Positions 12,334 to 22,925 are shown, numbered from the stretch's first letter. The stretch: 64,000 nt of DNA from Panax quinquefolius (GCA_020205615.1 CM035167.1:28223130-28287129), one strand, 5' to 3'. Numbers and translations: made by a program. Notes: a model not told the origin generated them from the sequence alone.

Positions 12334-12644
12334 TTTGATGTTACAATAAACAACACATTTAGTTATTATTCCTTCCTTGTTAGTTAGTTATTATCCAATT
12401 TTAATAATGACTTAAACATTCATTACTCAACATATTCTAAAAAAGAAAACTTATATTGATTCATTGTAGTATAATACTACATCAGTTACATTACACAGCC
12501 TAAGCTGATTACATTACTTTCCCATAATTACTTTCCAAAAATTGGGATTTACAAAAGACTACCCTTAGTTATACAAAAGAGGGTTTTACGTCACTACTAG
12601 ATACACAATATTTACATATCTAAACTACTCTAGCTACTACTAGT
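12334..12644 (-). other. Element A spacer between extra ORF and gag
   Basis: Non-coding on both strands as far as can be seen. It is AT-rich and contains no recognisable domain or repeat. It separates the upstream extra ORF from the gag start. Confidence 0.6.
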
Positions 12645-13261
12645 TTACATCTGCCTTAAGGCATTATCAAAATCCGCCTTGGCAAGACCGGCAATAATAT
12701 CACGACTGATAGTATGTCGCGTCTTCCCTGTTTCTACAGGATAACCAGCTACCTGCTGCTAGAAGTCCGTATGAGAAATCCTATGGATGTAGGACATTTT
12801 CCCTATCTTCTGCTTCTTGGTCTTTAGCTCCCCCCCCCCCTGAGCTCAAAGACCTCCTATTTCAGCTTATGGACCTTGTCCTTAGTCAAAACTCTCTCAT
12901 CATGCTTATGTTCCCACATGGACTCTACATCCGTCTTATCCTCTATAACAGCCTGGAGCACTTCTTTCAGCTCCTTAACCTCCTGACAATAATGGATGTT
13001 TCTATCCAACACTGACATGAACAGTGACATCATTGACTCCCCCGGAGCTATCTCTGCCGCTATAGCTACTGGGTTGAAGGACACCACCTCCACCTCTTCT
13101 TCTAACATGCCGTCGAACACAGACATGAGATCTAAGCTCTCCGAGTCTCCAGACTCAACTACTACAACTTCGGGCTCTGCAGCTATGGGGTTGGGTACAA
13201 TCTTAATCTAATTAACCGACCCTTCGCTGACTACCTGTACATCTCTATTTTCTCCTGACAT
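12645..13261 (-). pseudogene. Element A extra ORF upstream of gag, acidic/coiled-coil
   Basis: Reading from an ATG at 13261 (MSGENRDVQ), one minus frame encodes an acidic, probably coiled-coil protein of about 205 residues. It has the acidic LEEEVEVVSF, the helical EVKELKEVLQAVIEDKTDVE, and then GLAKADFDNALRQM before a TAA at 12645-12647. It is broken by TAG at 13208-13210, 12857-12859 and 12759-12761 and by an 11-G run (12830-12840 on the plus strand as C) that is one base out of frame. It is separate from gag (start 12333). Start, length and character resemble the B ORF at 57632-58213 (MASEN start, 193 codons). Function unknown. Confidence 0.6.
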
Positions 13262-13425
13262 CTACACAACATAAATAAGTTTGATTAGTACATGTTAGTA
13301 GAATAATAAATCACATAACATATATATAATGCTTTTTATAAGGTTAACTTCCAACTTTTATTTCTTTAACTTTTTTTAAGGTTATGACTTAAGGTTTAAA
13401 TTCCCCCTTAAGTTTTATAACCTAA

Positions 13426-13438
13426 TGCTTTGATACCA
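13426..13438 (-). promoter_or_regulatory. Element A primer binding site, tRNA-iMet type
   Basis: The minus strand reads TGGTATCAAAGCA a few bases inside the LTR boundary. This matches, apart from one mismatch in the TGGTATCAGAGC core, the complement of the plant initiator tRNA-Met 3' end, the usual primer of chromoviruses. Confidence 0.85.
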
Positions 13439-13441
13439 ACC

Positions 13442-16400
13442 TGTGACGCCCTCAAATCCGGGTATATTCAAACCTGATAGATGGTGCTACACGGTGCTAC
13501 AGTTCACACAATCATTTAATTGAACTGCCTCAAAAGAACAAATATGTCTTATATAAATTCAAAATAATATTAACATTCTCCTAGATTCTTTATAACCGTT
13601 ACATATGTTCTTGTCATAATATAAAATATTATCATTACAAAACCTATACTATTACATAGGTAATCTACGGGTTCGCCTTAGCCTTCCTTTTATCCTTGCC
13701 GGATCCGTTGGACTGTTTGATCTTAGCTGCATTCATATGGTTCAAGCAAGTGTGAGCCTAACTAGCTCAGCAAGTACAACAATTCTAATAAAACTAGTAT
13801 ACTTGAAACATATGAATTGTATATCTTCAATAACTGAACAATAGTTACGAAGTACTATCAATGATTCAAAATAGCACTTCTTTTTATTCAAAACTTTTTA
13901 CAATAACAATATTCAGTAAAACATCAATTCCGGACCAAGACCATGAGCATTTCATAAGTACTTTGAAAAGGACATCCTGGCACTAAGTCCGTAAGTCCGA
14001 CATAGCTTACGAGCACGTCTAGGTGACCAGCCTATAGTACTCTATGTTGATCAACACTACATTCATTAAATGTGTATACATTTAAGTTGTGGCAACCTCA
14101 CGTGCCTGTCGTTTGACGACAAAATAATTTAGCATACTAAGTCTCCTTTTGAAAACCACAACAATATTAGTTTGGTAAATCCTTGTCAATACTTGAGAGA
14201 TTATAAGAAATCCAACATATCGTAAGTCTAGCTGAAAGAATTGGCATTGACTTCCTCAGACATTAACTCATGCGTAAGAATACATGAATCACAAAGCTTG
14301 TCCAGATTGAACTAGAACAAGGGTTAGAATACTTGCCTTTTGCATCTGCTACAGTTTATAACACGTGCAATTTAAGTCTTTATGGTCTCTACAGTAGATA
14401 ATAACATCACATAGCACATTAGGTCATGAATAAACATACATGTTTCCTAAGAATCTTTCCCTTCTTCTCAATCTAAGTATGTATTAGATTTGTTATTATT
14501 GGTTCTGGCTTTCTGTTATGTCATTCTTATGTTTACATGAAATTGACTTTCCATAACCCTAAGGGATCATACTTAAGGCTTAAATATGTCTTAACAATGT
14601 TACATTAAAATCCTTAGTTAAGTTTTCATCAATTACCATTCATGCTCAACATAAAAACATTCTTCATTATCTAGACTCTAAGGCTGGCGCTGTGGTGCCG
14701 ACTTTCTTTCTCTGTGTCGCGCTGTGGCGTCACACATTAGGGCTAGCAAACCGGACTCGGCGCTGCAGCACGAGTCCCTTCGTTATGGGTCGCTTTGCGG
14801 TGTGACTCTCTAGGGGTTGAAGGCCATTTTGGCGCTGCGGTGCGGGCTTATTGGCCTTGGGTTGTCGCTTCGGCGCGGGCTTATTGGCCTTGGGTTGGCG
14901 CCGCGGCGCCAGCTCTGTGCACCAGAAATTTTTGACAGTTTTTTCATTTTGTGAGATTCCCGGACTCGTAACTTCTTCGTTATAAGTCTGAATTGGCTCG
15001 TTCAAGAGCCCACGGTTCACAAATCACATACTCTATGTGGTCATGCTAGAATTTTATCTATTCAACTTTGTTTGCTAAAAATTCACCTATCAGTCCATTT
15101 TTAACGAAAACGATAAACATTCGTGAACGTTCAACTCTCGTTTCTTCGTTCTAAGTCAGAATTCGGTCATTTTTGAGTCCGCAACTCTATAATGCCAAAT
15201 AAGACGTGTCTCCATCAACAATTAATGTTTGCAAACTCAAACACAAAATCCGACTTCCATTTCAAAAAATTTACGAATTCGACGATTATCGTCCAATCAT
15301 GTGAATTCCGGCAAACTTCATTACTAACAATTTGTTCATTATTCCAAATGGATTCATTTCATTTACTAGACATCTCAACCAACATATTATAACAACTTAT
15401 CTTTAAATTAGGTTATGGCTTATTTCTTATAAGTTCACAACTTAATAAATTCTTCAATACAAGATTTCCTTTCTTTATGACTTTACTATTGATTTAAGTT
15501 CTTTAAGCAACATCTTTACATCTTATGAATCATACTAACTTCTTAAAGTAATCATATGACAAGTTTATCAATGTTCTTCACAAGTCATAACTTATTTAGG
15601 TTTGACTTGCTTATTCCTTACTTTTTCGGCTTAAGTCCATTGATTATCCATCTTTATAAGTTCTTAACATACATGATCATTAAGTTACACTTCTCTTATC
15701 ACCCTATAATGATAGAGATGAAAGATATATATGACAAGAGCCTTACCCTTGATGAACTAGTCCTTCTTCTTCTTAGAAAATCTAACAATGGAAGTTAAGC
15801 TTCAAAGTGCTTATTCTCTCTAACACTTCAGTTATTTTATGTTGGTTGAAACTAACAAACAACAAATGAATTCAAAGGCTTGGTATTTGTAGAGCTTCCA
15901 AAGCTAGGGTAAATGGGTCATTAGAACATCCACCTCCTTAGTAGCCTCCTCACTATTCAATCCTTGCTCACTAAGTAAACTTGCCCATTACACAAAGTTC
16001 TTGCCCATCACACAAAGTTCTTGGTCACCAATTCACCCATGGGTTGCCCCATGGATCAAGACTTACCCATTGGATCATAACGTGGGCTTTGGTCTTAAAT
16101 TCATTAACTTATCTTTAGGCTTGCTTTAATAAACTCTTGGCTTAACATTCCTACAACTTGGGCTTGCCCCTTAATGCTATTGGACTTTACACTTCATACA
16201 AGATTACACAAGTCCATTTCATTAGACCTAAATTATTAACGTTCTTAATTTTAAGTCTGCATGCAAAATATTGCGTTTTCCATACTTGAATTATTATTAA
16301 ATAATCCATCTCACCTCGAAATTATAACGTTACGTATTTCTCAGAAGTTTAAAAAAAATTCCCAAGCGGAATACGATGAATAGTATTTTTTGGAAAAGTT

Positions 16401-16595
16401 CTCAGAAAGCTTTTATTTTCATCTTGGAAATTCAAACACTTTAATTGCTCCACGTAGTTAAAATACTACGACATTCCGACGTTTCTAGGTTATAGAATGA
16501 CATATATCTTACTAACACATAATAATAACAAATAATATTATTTTTATTCATTATTAAAAGTATTTACAAAAGGTTCGATTTTCCGGGGCGTTACA
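13442..16595 (-). repeat. Element A right (5') LTR, complete
   Basis: Runs from TGTGACGCCCTCAAATCC to GGGGCGTTACA, 3154 bp, with TG..CA ends. On the element strand it starts TGTAACGCCCCGG and ends GGGCGTCACA before the PBS. It carries a GC-rich section at 14680-14930, duplicated relative to the left LTR. A degenerate TATA-like element is near 15887. It contains several short ORFs without protein resemblance. Confidence 0.88.
14842..14906. repeat. GC-rich 32-bp direct duplication in the A LTR
   Basis: Two copies of GCGGGCTTATTGGCCTTGGG followed by a GC-rich tail, at 14842-14873 and 14874-14906. The left LTR has a single copy at about 6046-6088, so the two LTRs of one element differ by one unit. 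Confidence 0.82.
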
Positions 16596-17006
16596 CCCTG
16601 CACTCAGGAGATATTCCAGCATTGGTGGTCCCCTCGTACTATTGGAGCCTAGACCCGTGCCACTCAGTTTATGGGGAATATGGTTCCAGAATCCGTGATG
16701 ATGACGGATTGGCTATCCTGTGTCCGAGATCTAACTCATTTAACACAGATTGATAGTTTAACCCAGCGACTGGACCGGGCACATTTCTTTATCCCGCATT
16801 TGGGCAGAGATCCGGCAGAGGCAGATTCGTTTGATCCTTCCAGCTCAGGCGCTGGCCCCTCAGATGACCCATTTGGCTTTGCCGGTGAAGATCCTTTTTT
16901 GTATAGGCCTGACATCCCTGTTGATAGAGATCCAATGACTCAAGAGGAGTTACATCAGGTGGACAGGATTGATGATGTAGATATTGACAACATTGTCTTG
17001 TTTTGA
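16596..17006 (+). pseudogene. Probable C-terminal fragment of the PMD gene
   Basis: Plus frame from the A LTR edge reads PCTQEIFQHWW, a TAG at 16650-16652, then an open stretch from 16671 ending DIDNIVLF at 17006. It is proline/aspartate-rich toward the end (DPSSSGAGPSDDPFG), like the tails of PMD proteins, and it lies on the same strand as the PMD fragment that stops at 936. I infer that the two are halves of one gene split by the 937-16595 block. There is no strong motif of its own and no clear target-site duplication, so this stays tentative. Confidence 0.4.
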
Positions 17007-17011
17007 TGTGT

Positions 17012-17135
17012 ATTCTCGTTATCTCTTTTGATAGACCTCTGTTAGATATTGGGTGGTTGTGCCCCGTTCTCTCTATATCTTTTGATAGGCATCTGTTAGT
17101 AGTAGGGCATCTGTGCCCCATTTCCCTATATTTTT
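17012..17135. repeat. Direct duplication, about 61 bp unit
   Basis: Two diverged units share TCTTTTGATAG, CTCTGTTAG or CATCTGTTAG, GGG, and TGTGCCCC. They lie in the gap between the two plus-strand ORF remnants. The rest of the gap to 17244 shows nothing recognisable. Confidence 0.7.
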
Positions 17136-17244
17136 AGCTATACAGAGATGATGTATATTGCCATCTATTAACTGTAATGCATGTATCATGTTATGCATAT
17201 TATGTATGTCTAGAGATATTCAGCATTGACCCCTGGATGGTCTT

Positions 17245-18981
17245 ATGATACGGCCTGTACAGATGTCTTCTTCGATAGTCAGCCGCATAGATCACACCCC
17301 ACCATTATTGGTGGTATCACGTCTGAGATCATGGTATGATAGTATGTCACCATCGGACAGGGTGACTGTAGATCAGCTGTTGCAGCATACTATGACCCTC
17401 TTGATATTTCAAGTTCCCGAAAGTTTTGTGGAGGGCACGCTGGATCACTGGGTAGCGGAGAGGCAGGTTTTTCGGTTTGGGACCAAGGAGTTGACTCCAA
17501 CTCTAGAGGAGTATGCACGTTTGACGATGTTGCCACTTAATAAACCTTGCGTGCATATGGCTATTGGGGACATGAGTCGACAGTTCATGACCCTCACTAG
17601 ATTGAGGCGTAGGGTTATGTAGGATGAGATCACATCCGACCATGTGATATCTCAGCGTTTTCTGAATGATAGATTTGGCTCTGAGGACAACTATGCTTGG
17701 CATTCTGGTGATTTAACCATACTAGAGGACTAGTGGCATTTTGCCAGAGTGGATGCATTCTTGATGTGCATAGTGGCGTATATGTACATGCCATGATATA
17801 TGGACGAGCTGGATATCAGTGTTATCATGGCAGTGAGAGCTCTCAGGGAGGGTCGTACCATCATTCCGATGATTGTGGCGGAGACGCTGAGGTCGGCCAC
17901 ATTTTACAGCACTTACCCTATAGGGGTATTTACAGGCAGTTCAGTCATGTTGTACGTGTGGTTTATGTCAAACTGCTTTACCTATGATATAACTATGTCT
18001 TACTCCTTTCAACCATCGGAGTGTACAGACGCTATGTCTTGGTCGCTTTTCTTGGCAGAGATTATTGATTCGTTTGTCATTCTGCCGTGCACAGGGCTTA
18101 GCTCACCCTACAGCTTTATTACTCATGCTCCGGGCATGGATTATTTCCCTCTAGCAGGTTTGATGGGCATGACTACCTACCACCCACTAGCCGTGATGTC
18201 GCAGTTTGCCCAGTTCCAGGACTTCCATCCTTTTGAGGGGGCACTAGGTCAGCGTTTAGCTTCTCGCCATCTATCAGTAGAGGACTGATCCCAGGTTTAT
18301 ACATGTTGGGATCAGCGTGAGATAGCTACTTTTTCTATTAGCCATCCGGGCTGTTCGCTAGAGTATTCTGCGTGGATGGAGACAGAGACTTCCTCGGTCG
18401 TGGCAATATCCACAGTGTCGAGTAGTGATTTAGACGATGGAGAGACCATGGAGGACATTGATTCCCACATCGAGGAGGAGCCATTTAGTGGGTTTCCAGC
18501 ATCTCCTTTAGATTCTCCCAGTTCTAACACTGTTGTGATCCAACATTCAGCACAGTACTTTGAGCAGAGTCTTCATCTGATGACCTTCGAGAGAGATCAT
18601 GTTAGAGCCTTGATGTTGATAGCCCTTGATGGGAGAGACGCATCTCTGTTAGAGAGAGACAAGGCATTAGCTCGTAGAGATGCCACTGTTGTTGAGCGGG
18701 ATGAGGCCAGATCAGCTAGAGATGACGTGACATTAGAGAGGGATAACACCATATCTACCCGGGATGTAGCCATTATAGATAGTACCACCGTGACGTCTCT
18801 TACTACTGGCATAATTGCAGAGATGAGCGTGTACATTGATGAACATAGAGTCACCATGCAGATGGCTGCAGATCTGCTGGCTCGCGTGGATACCCTTATA
18901 CAGGGGACGACATCTTTACCTCCTTCTTCTGAGAGAGATGCCATATTAGGCTTGATAGCTCACATATACACCGATTTGTAG
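17245..18981 (+). pseudogene. DUF7745-like transposon ORF with heptad coiled coil, three stops
   Basis: One plus frame of about 578 codons from an ATG that follows a stop at 17227. The N-terminal half has RLRSWYDSMSPSDRVTVDQL, FRFGTKELTPTLEEYARL and, later, IVAETLRSATF, matching the plant DUF7745 family (pattern F-x-FG-x-x-x-x-x-PT-x-EEY, then LAETxRSLxxC), known mainly from plant mobile elements; its function is unknown. The C-terminal third contains seven exact heptads each carrying Arg-Asp (18631-18777), a predicted coiled coil. Stops: TAG 17620-17622, TAG 17731-17733, TGA 18286-18288. There are no frameshifts. It is antisense to the adjacent Tat gag-pol and may be that element's extra ORF. 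Confidence 0.65.
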
Positions 18982-19310
18982 ATGAGCTTGTATTTTCCTA
19001 CACATACTAGCTTAGCCATATTGTCATGTACAGTTTACATTGTGTATATCAAACAACATTATATATAGTAGGGAAATATACTTTTGATCACTTCCCTTTT
19101 AGATATGTCTGGATACTTGCTTGATATTTTGCCTGCTTCTTCAGGGCTTATGATCTTGATGTATTTTGAATTCCTCCTTGATGGATGGGCATTGAGTCGT
19201 TAATGGACAGTTCAGAATGGATCATTAATCTGTGTGTATCCCTACCATCTTTGGTGTCTTAGGACTGGTTTCTGTATAGAAATGTGGAGAGGAGTGTGGC
19301 TTTCCTCTAT

Positions 19311-19797
19311 GAGGTTAACCGCACCACAGATGGTCGCCAGTACTTCTATTTAGGAGGAGCCTAGTTAATTCCATCTCTTATAGATTGGTATTATTCTTTG
19401 AGGCACAACCACAGCTTAAATGGTCGTCGAATCTCCTATTTAGGAGGAGTTTAGGTAATTCCATCCCTTTGATCTAAAGCCGATGAAATGTAGTGGATTG
19501 AAGTTTGATCCCAGTACCGTTGACAAGTGTTTATATTTTGGTAGGGGTGAGACCGAACCATAAATGGCTGCCTACGTACTCCTATTAAGGAGGAGATCAG
19601 TTCTGCGTAGTTCGAACTTGGTGTAAGAGGTTCAACGCTGTATGTGGCAGAAAGGGTGTAGAAATGTTTTTGTTGTTTTTGTTTTTGTAATGAGAAGCGT
19701 AAAGAAATGTTTTTGTTGTTTTTTTATTGCGACTGGGCCATATAAAATGGTTGCCTACGTACTCCCGTGTATCAAGGAGATCAGGTCGACGTATTTT
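19311..19797. repeat. Four dispersed repeats, each with a short hairpin
   Basis: Units near 19331-19375, 19421-19462, 19564-19613 and 19747-19797 share TGG(C/T)(C/T)G, then a foldback such as CTCCTATTTAGGAGGAG, then a GTA/AGTT-type ending. Units 3 and 4 have TGCCTACGTACTCC. Stem halves CTCCT and AGGAG are kept in the middle two copies. Confidence 0.75.
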
Positions 19798-19820
19798 GCC
19801 CCTCAGGACGATTTGTAGCC

Positions 19821-19968
19821 GAAAAACTTGATCCCATGTGCAGGACAGACTACGGGGAAAAAGAAAGTTTGATCCTATGTTCAGGATAAACTACAGGTGT
19901 GAAAAAGTTTGATCCCATGTTTGGGACAAACTGCAAGTGTGAAAGGTTCAATCCCTAGTGGGATAACC
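19821..19968. repeat. Tandem 40-bp repeats, each a small foldback
   Basis: Units start at about 19821, 19861, 19901 and 19941. Each contains GATCC(C/T)ATGT..GGACA or a variant followed by AAACTACAGGTGTGAAA. Stems differ: TCCCA/TGGGA, ATCCT/AGGAT and TCCC/GGGA. Confidence 0.85.
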
Positions 19969-20039
19969 GAAGTTATATGAACGGAGTGAAGCCATGCTAC
20001 TGGCTTGAAGAGTATGTTTCCCTGAGGGGAAATATGTGA

Positions 20040-20732
20040 CAAAGAGTTGTATGTAGTGAAGGGTTAAAGAACCAGAATGACGCGTCTGCAAAGTCATTCC
20101 TGTTACGAGGAATGTGTAGAAAGGAGATCTCTTCGAACTCCGAAGCCATTTATATAACTTGCCAATGGTAAGGCAGTAAATGTAGCTCTTTGGTTTGATA
20201 AATTCCTATGGATTGTTTGACTACCAACTCCGAATCCCTAAAGACAGTTAACCGCCTGATGCCCATTGAACGGGCAAGTTTTAGCCCCATGAGATGTACC
20301 TTCATACTCAATTTGTGTTGTTGGTGCCGATAAAGCGCAATTTGTGCGGTGACGGATATCTGCTCTGCATCTGGGATACTAGAACCGCTGCTCCGACTCA
20401 GAACCTTCCATATTAACAGCTCCATCGAAATACATTTTCCATGTATGGCATGTATCATACTGATGGTGTTGCTGAATTTGCATTACCCCTTCATCGGGTA
20501 AGTAGGTTTCCAAGGGTTTGAAGTCCCCTGAAGGTTCGGCCGCCAGTTGATCTGCGATTCCTTGACCTTTGATAGACTTTTGAGTCACGTAGACGATGTC
20601 AAATTGTTGTAGGATCAACTGCCATCTGGACAACCGACAATTTAACATGGGCTTATTGAACATGTACTTGAGAGGATCCACACGGGATATGAGATGTGTT
20701 GTGTGACCATGGAGGTAATACTGTAATCTCAT
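20040..20732 (-). pseudogene. Tat element RNase H
   Basis: Continues from RT in the same frame: YYLHGHTTHLISRVDPLKY, then KGQGIADQLA, then MYFDGAVNMEGS (first catalytic Asp of RNase H), after which the frame shifts by one near 20400. The rest (MKVHLMGLKLARSMGIRRL, FRDSELVV with the second-Asp motif) reads in the next frame to HIPRNRNDFADA near 20085. Homology ends there, where integrase would be expected. Confidence 0.8.
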
Positions 20733-21740
20733 GGAAGCCCATGCTAAAGCATAACAAGTCTTCTCAATCAGAGTGTACTTGTGTTCACTGCTGCTGAATC
20801 TTTTGATGAGGTAGTAGATAGCTCACTCTTGGCCTCTATTCTCTTTCTGTCCCAGCATACAGTCCATGGCATTGTCAATTATGGACAGGTACATAAACAG
20901 GGGAACATCATCCCTAGGTGGTACCAAAATAGAAGCTTTGACTAACTGCTCTTTGATTGTAGGGAAGGCTTTTTGACACTCATCGTTCCATTTCATGGAG
21001 GAGTTCTTCCTTAATATCTTGAAGATTGGCCCATAGGTTGCTATGAGTTGAGAAATGAACCTGCTAATGAAGTTGATTCTTCCCAAAAATCTCCGTATTT
21101 CCTTCTCTGTCTGAGCAGTGGGCATTTCCGTGATGGCCTGGATTTTTTTGGGATCCAGCTTAATCCCTTTGTGGCTAACTAGGAATCCTAGAAACTTGCC
21201 TAATTTAACGCTAAAGGCACACTTGGTTGGATTCAACTTCAAGTTGTACTTACACAACATGTTGAAGAGCTTTTTGAGATTGTCTAAGTGGTCATCTTCC
21301 CTTCGAGACTTGACAATAATGTCACCCACGTAGATCTCTATCTCTTTGTGCATTAAGTCATGAAAAAGAGCCATCATAGCTCGCTGATAGGTGGCTCCAG
21401 CATTGATGAAGCTGAATGACAACCGACTATAGCAAAAGGTTCCCCGAGACGTGATGAAAGCTGTTTTCTCACGATCCTCCTCAGCAACCATAATTTGATG
21501 GTACCCCACAAAGCAATCTGTGAAGGAGTACATGCCGTATTGAGCAGTATTATCAATGAGAATGTGGATAAATGGTACGGGAAAGATATCTTTAAGGCAA
21601 GCTTTGTTCAGATCCTGATAATCCACGCAAACTCGCACCTTTCCTACAGGTTTAGGTACGGGAACTATGTTGGATATCCACTCAGGATATGTGGACACCA
21701 TGACAATGATGCGTATGTTGGACATCATCCTAACGATGTC
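20733..21740 (-). pseudogene. Tat element reverse transcriptase
   Basis: Open 301-codon stretch (20823-21728) with RT blocks in order: YPEWISNIVPVPK, VRVCVDYQDLNKA, YSFTDCFVGYHQI, TSRGTFCYSRLSF, GATYQRAMMALFHD, then the catalytic loop IYVGDIIVKS, where the first Asp of the usual pair is Gly. LGFLVSHKGIKLDPKKI and RRFLGRINFISRFI follow. A TAA at 21741-21743 separates it from the G-patch part in the same frame. Confidence 0.9.
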
Positions 21741-22220
21741 TTACTTAAGTCTTTGTTCCTCTTCTTCCACTTTGGGATTAGGAACTTGGACCTCTTTCCC
21801 CTTGACCGGTATAGGCTTGGGAAATAACATAGCTATTACGTTGGCTGACACCTTTACCGGAGATTGTGCGGGCTCTGGATTTACAGGTAGAGATAATTGT
21901 CGCGTGGCTGAAGATGAAGGAATCTGATGATGCTTATGAGGATTTTTATTACTGGAACTGGTAGAATAGCCTAGTTTGGCTGTCTCGGTTTGACTGGACA
22001 CTTGAATTGGGTGCTTAATACCCTGATGATCTTTACCTAGCCCTCGTCTAGGCTGATAACCCAATGACATCCTTTCTTGAGTAGCCGATATTACTTCGGC
22101 AGAAATCTTGGGTTTGAGAGGTGGCGCCCCAATAGGGTGGTAGTGAGTATTGCTCACCTCTAGGGCATGAAAACTGACCAACTCAACTTCTGAATTGAAG
22201 TTGATGAGTGTTATGTCACT
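21741..22220 (-). pseudogene. Tat element G-patch linker between protease and RT
   Basis: Contains MSLGYQPRRGLGKDHQGI, a G-patch motif (nucleic-acid-associated, Gly-rich), a normal part of Tat polyproteins at this position. The rest is low-complexity, Ser/Pro/His-rich. It lies in the same frame as protease and RT, bounded by TAA codons at 22221-22223 and 21741-21743. Confidence 0.78.
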
Positions 22221-22925
22221 TTATTTAGGAAATTCCGGCTCAACGTTAACTGTGACTAGGCTGCCATTAATGATGTATTTCAGTTGATGATGAAGAGTGG
22301 AGGGGACGACCCCAGCCATATGAATCCACGGTCTTCCCAAGAGCAGGTTGTATCCTGAATATATCTTGTACACGTGAAAATATACGCAGAATGTGTGGGG
22401 ACCAATCTCAATTGGCAGCTCAATCTTTCCGACTAAATTCCGGCGGGATCCATCAGAAGCTTTAATAATCGTATGGCTACTTCGGATCCGTTTAAGATTG
22501 ACGTTCATCTTCATCAAAGTAGCATAAGGACATATATTCAGAGAGAAACCTTCATCTATCAAGACTCCAGCTAGCATGTATCCGGAGGACAAAACCACAA
22601 TGTGCAATGGCTTGCAATGACCGGTCCCTTCGGGCGGTATGTCATCATCAGTGAAAGATATCACATTATTGTTAAAAATGTGATCAACCAAATGTTGAAA
22701 TTCCAAAACCTTCAGTAAGATCTTCCTGTGATGCTCGGAGGTTAAATCCAAGTCCAGTATTGAAATTTGATGTGGAGCATCTCTTAAGCTTAAAACCACC
22801 TTGGCATCATTATGATCCATAGTACGGAGGAACTTTTTAATTTTCTCCATGGGAACTTTCCCCTTTGATTTGATGGCAGGTTTCATCACCCGTTGGGGAA
22901 GATACAGTGGATTTTCCTTCGACAC
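22221..22925 (-). pseudogene. Tat element aspartic protease
   Basis: 234 open codons. VLSSGYMLAGVLIDEGFSLNIC contains the catalytic Asp, but the usual D-S/N-G-S is D-E-G-F. YNLLLGRPWIHMAGVVPSTLHHQLKYI is the conserved C-terminal block of Tat proteases. The changed active-site loop and neighbouring stops argue against activity. Confidence 0.82.

Larger units (their letters stand above)
5509..16595 (-). mobile_element. Element A, Tekay/Del-like Ty3/gypsy chromovirus
   Basis: Full-length but dead LTR retrotransposon, read on the minus strand: right LTR (13442-16595), PBS, extra ORF, gag, protease, RT, RNase H, integrase with C-terminal chromodomain, PPT, and left LTR (5509-7767, missing about 830 bp). 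Domain order PR-RT-RH-INT plus chromodomain and LTRs over 3 kb fit the Tekay/Del branch of chromoviruses. The pol frame carries many stop codons but almost no frameshifts. The missing left end has been replaced by a B LTR fragment. The right end abuts the PMD-tail fragment. Confidence 0.88.
18982..20060 (-). other. Non-coding 3' region of the Tat element
   Basis: Between the RNase H end (about 20060, minus strand) and the antisense ORF no integrase sequence is seen in any frame. The stretch holds two repeat arrays (19311-19797 and 19821-19968) and a duplicated T-rich GAAATGTTTTTGTTGTTTTT segment (about 19650-19725). The TGCCTACGTACTCC..GGAGATCAG motif, common in the 3' parts of plant Tat-type elements, places this region in the element. 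Confidence 0.6.

Noticed and set aside
937..16595. One simple retrotransposon insertion in the PMD gene with a target duplication
   Set aside because: The flanking 5-mers CTACC and CCCTG do not match, and the left and right LTRs are from different families.
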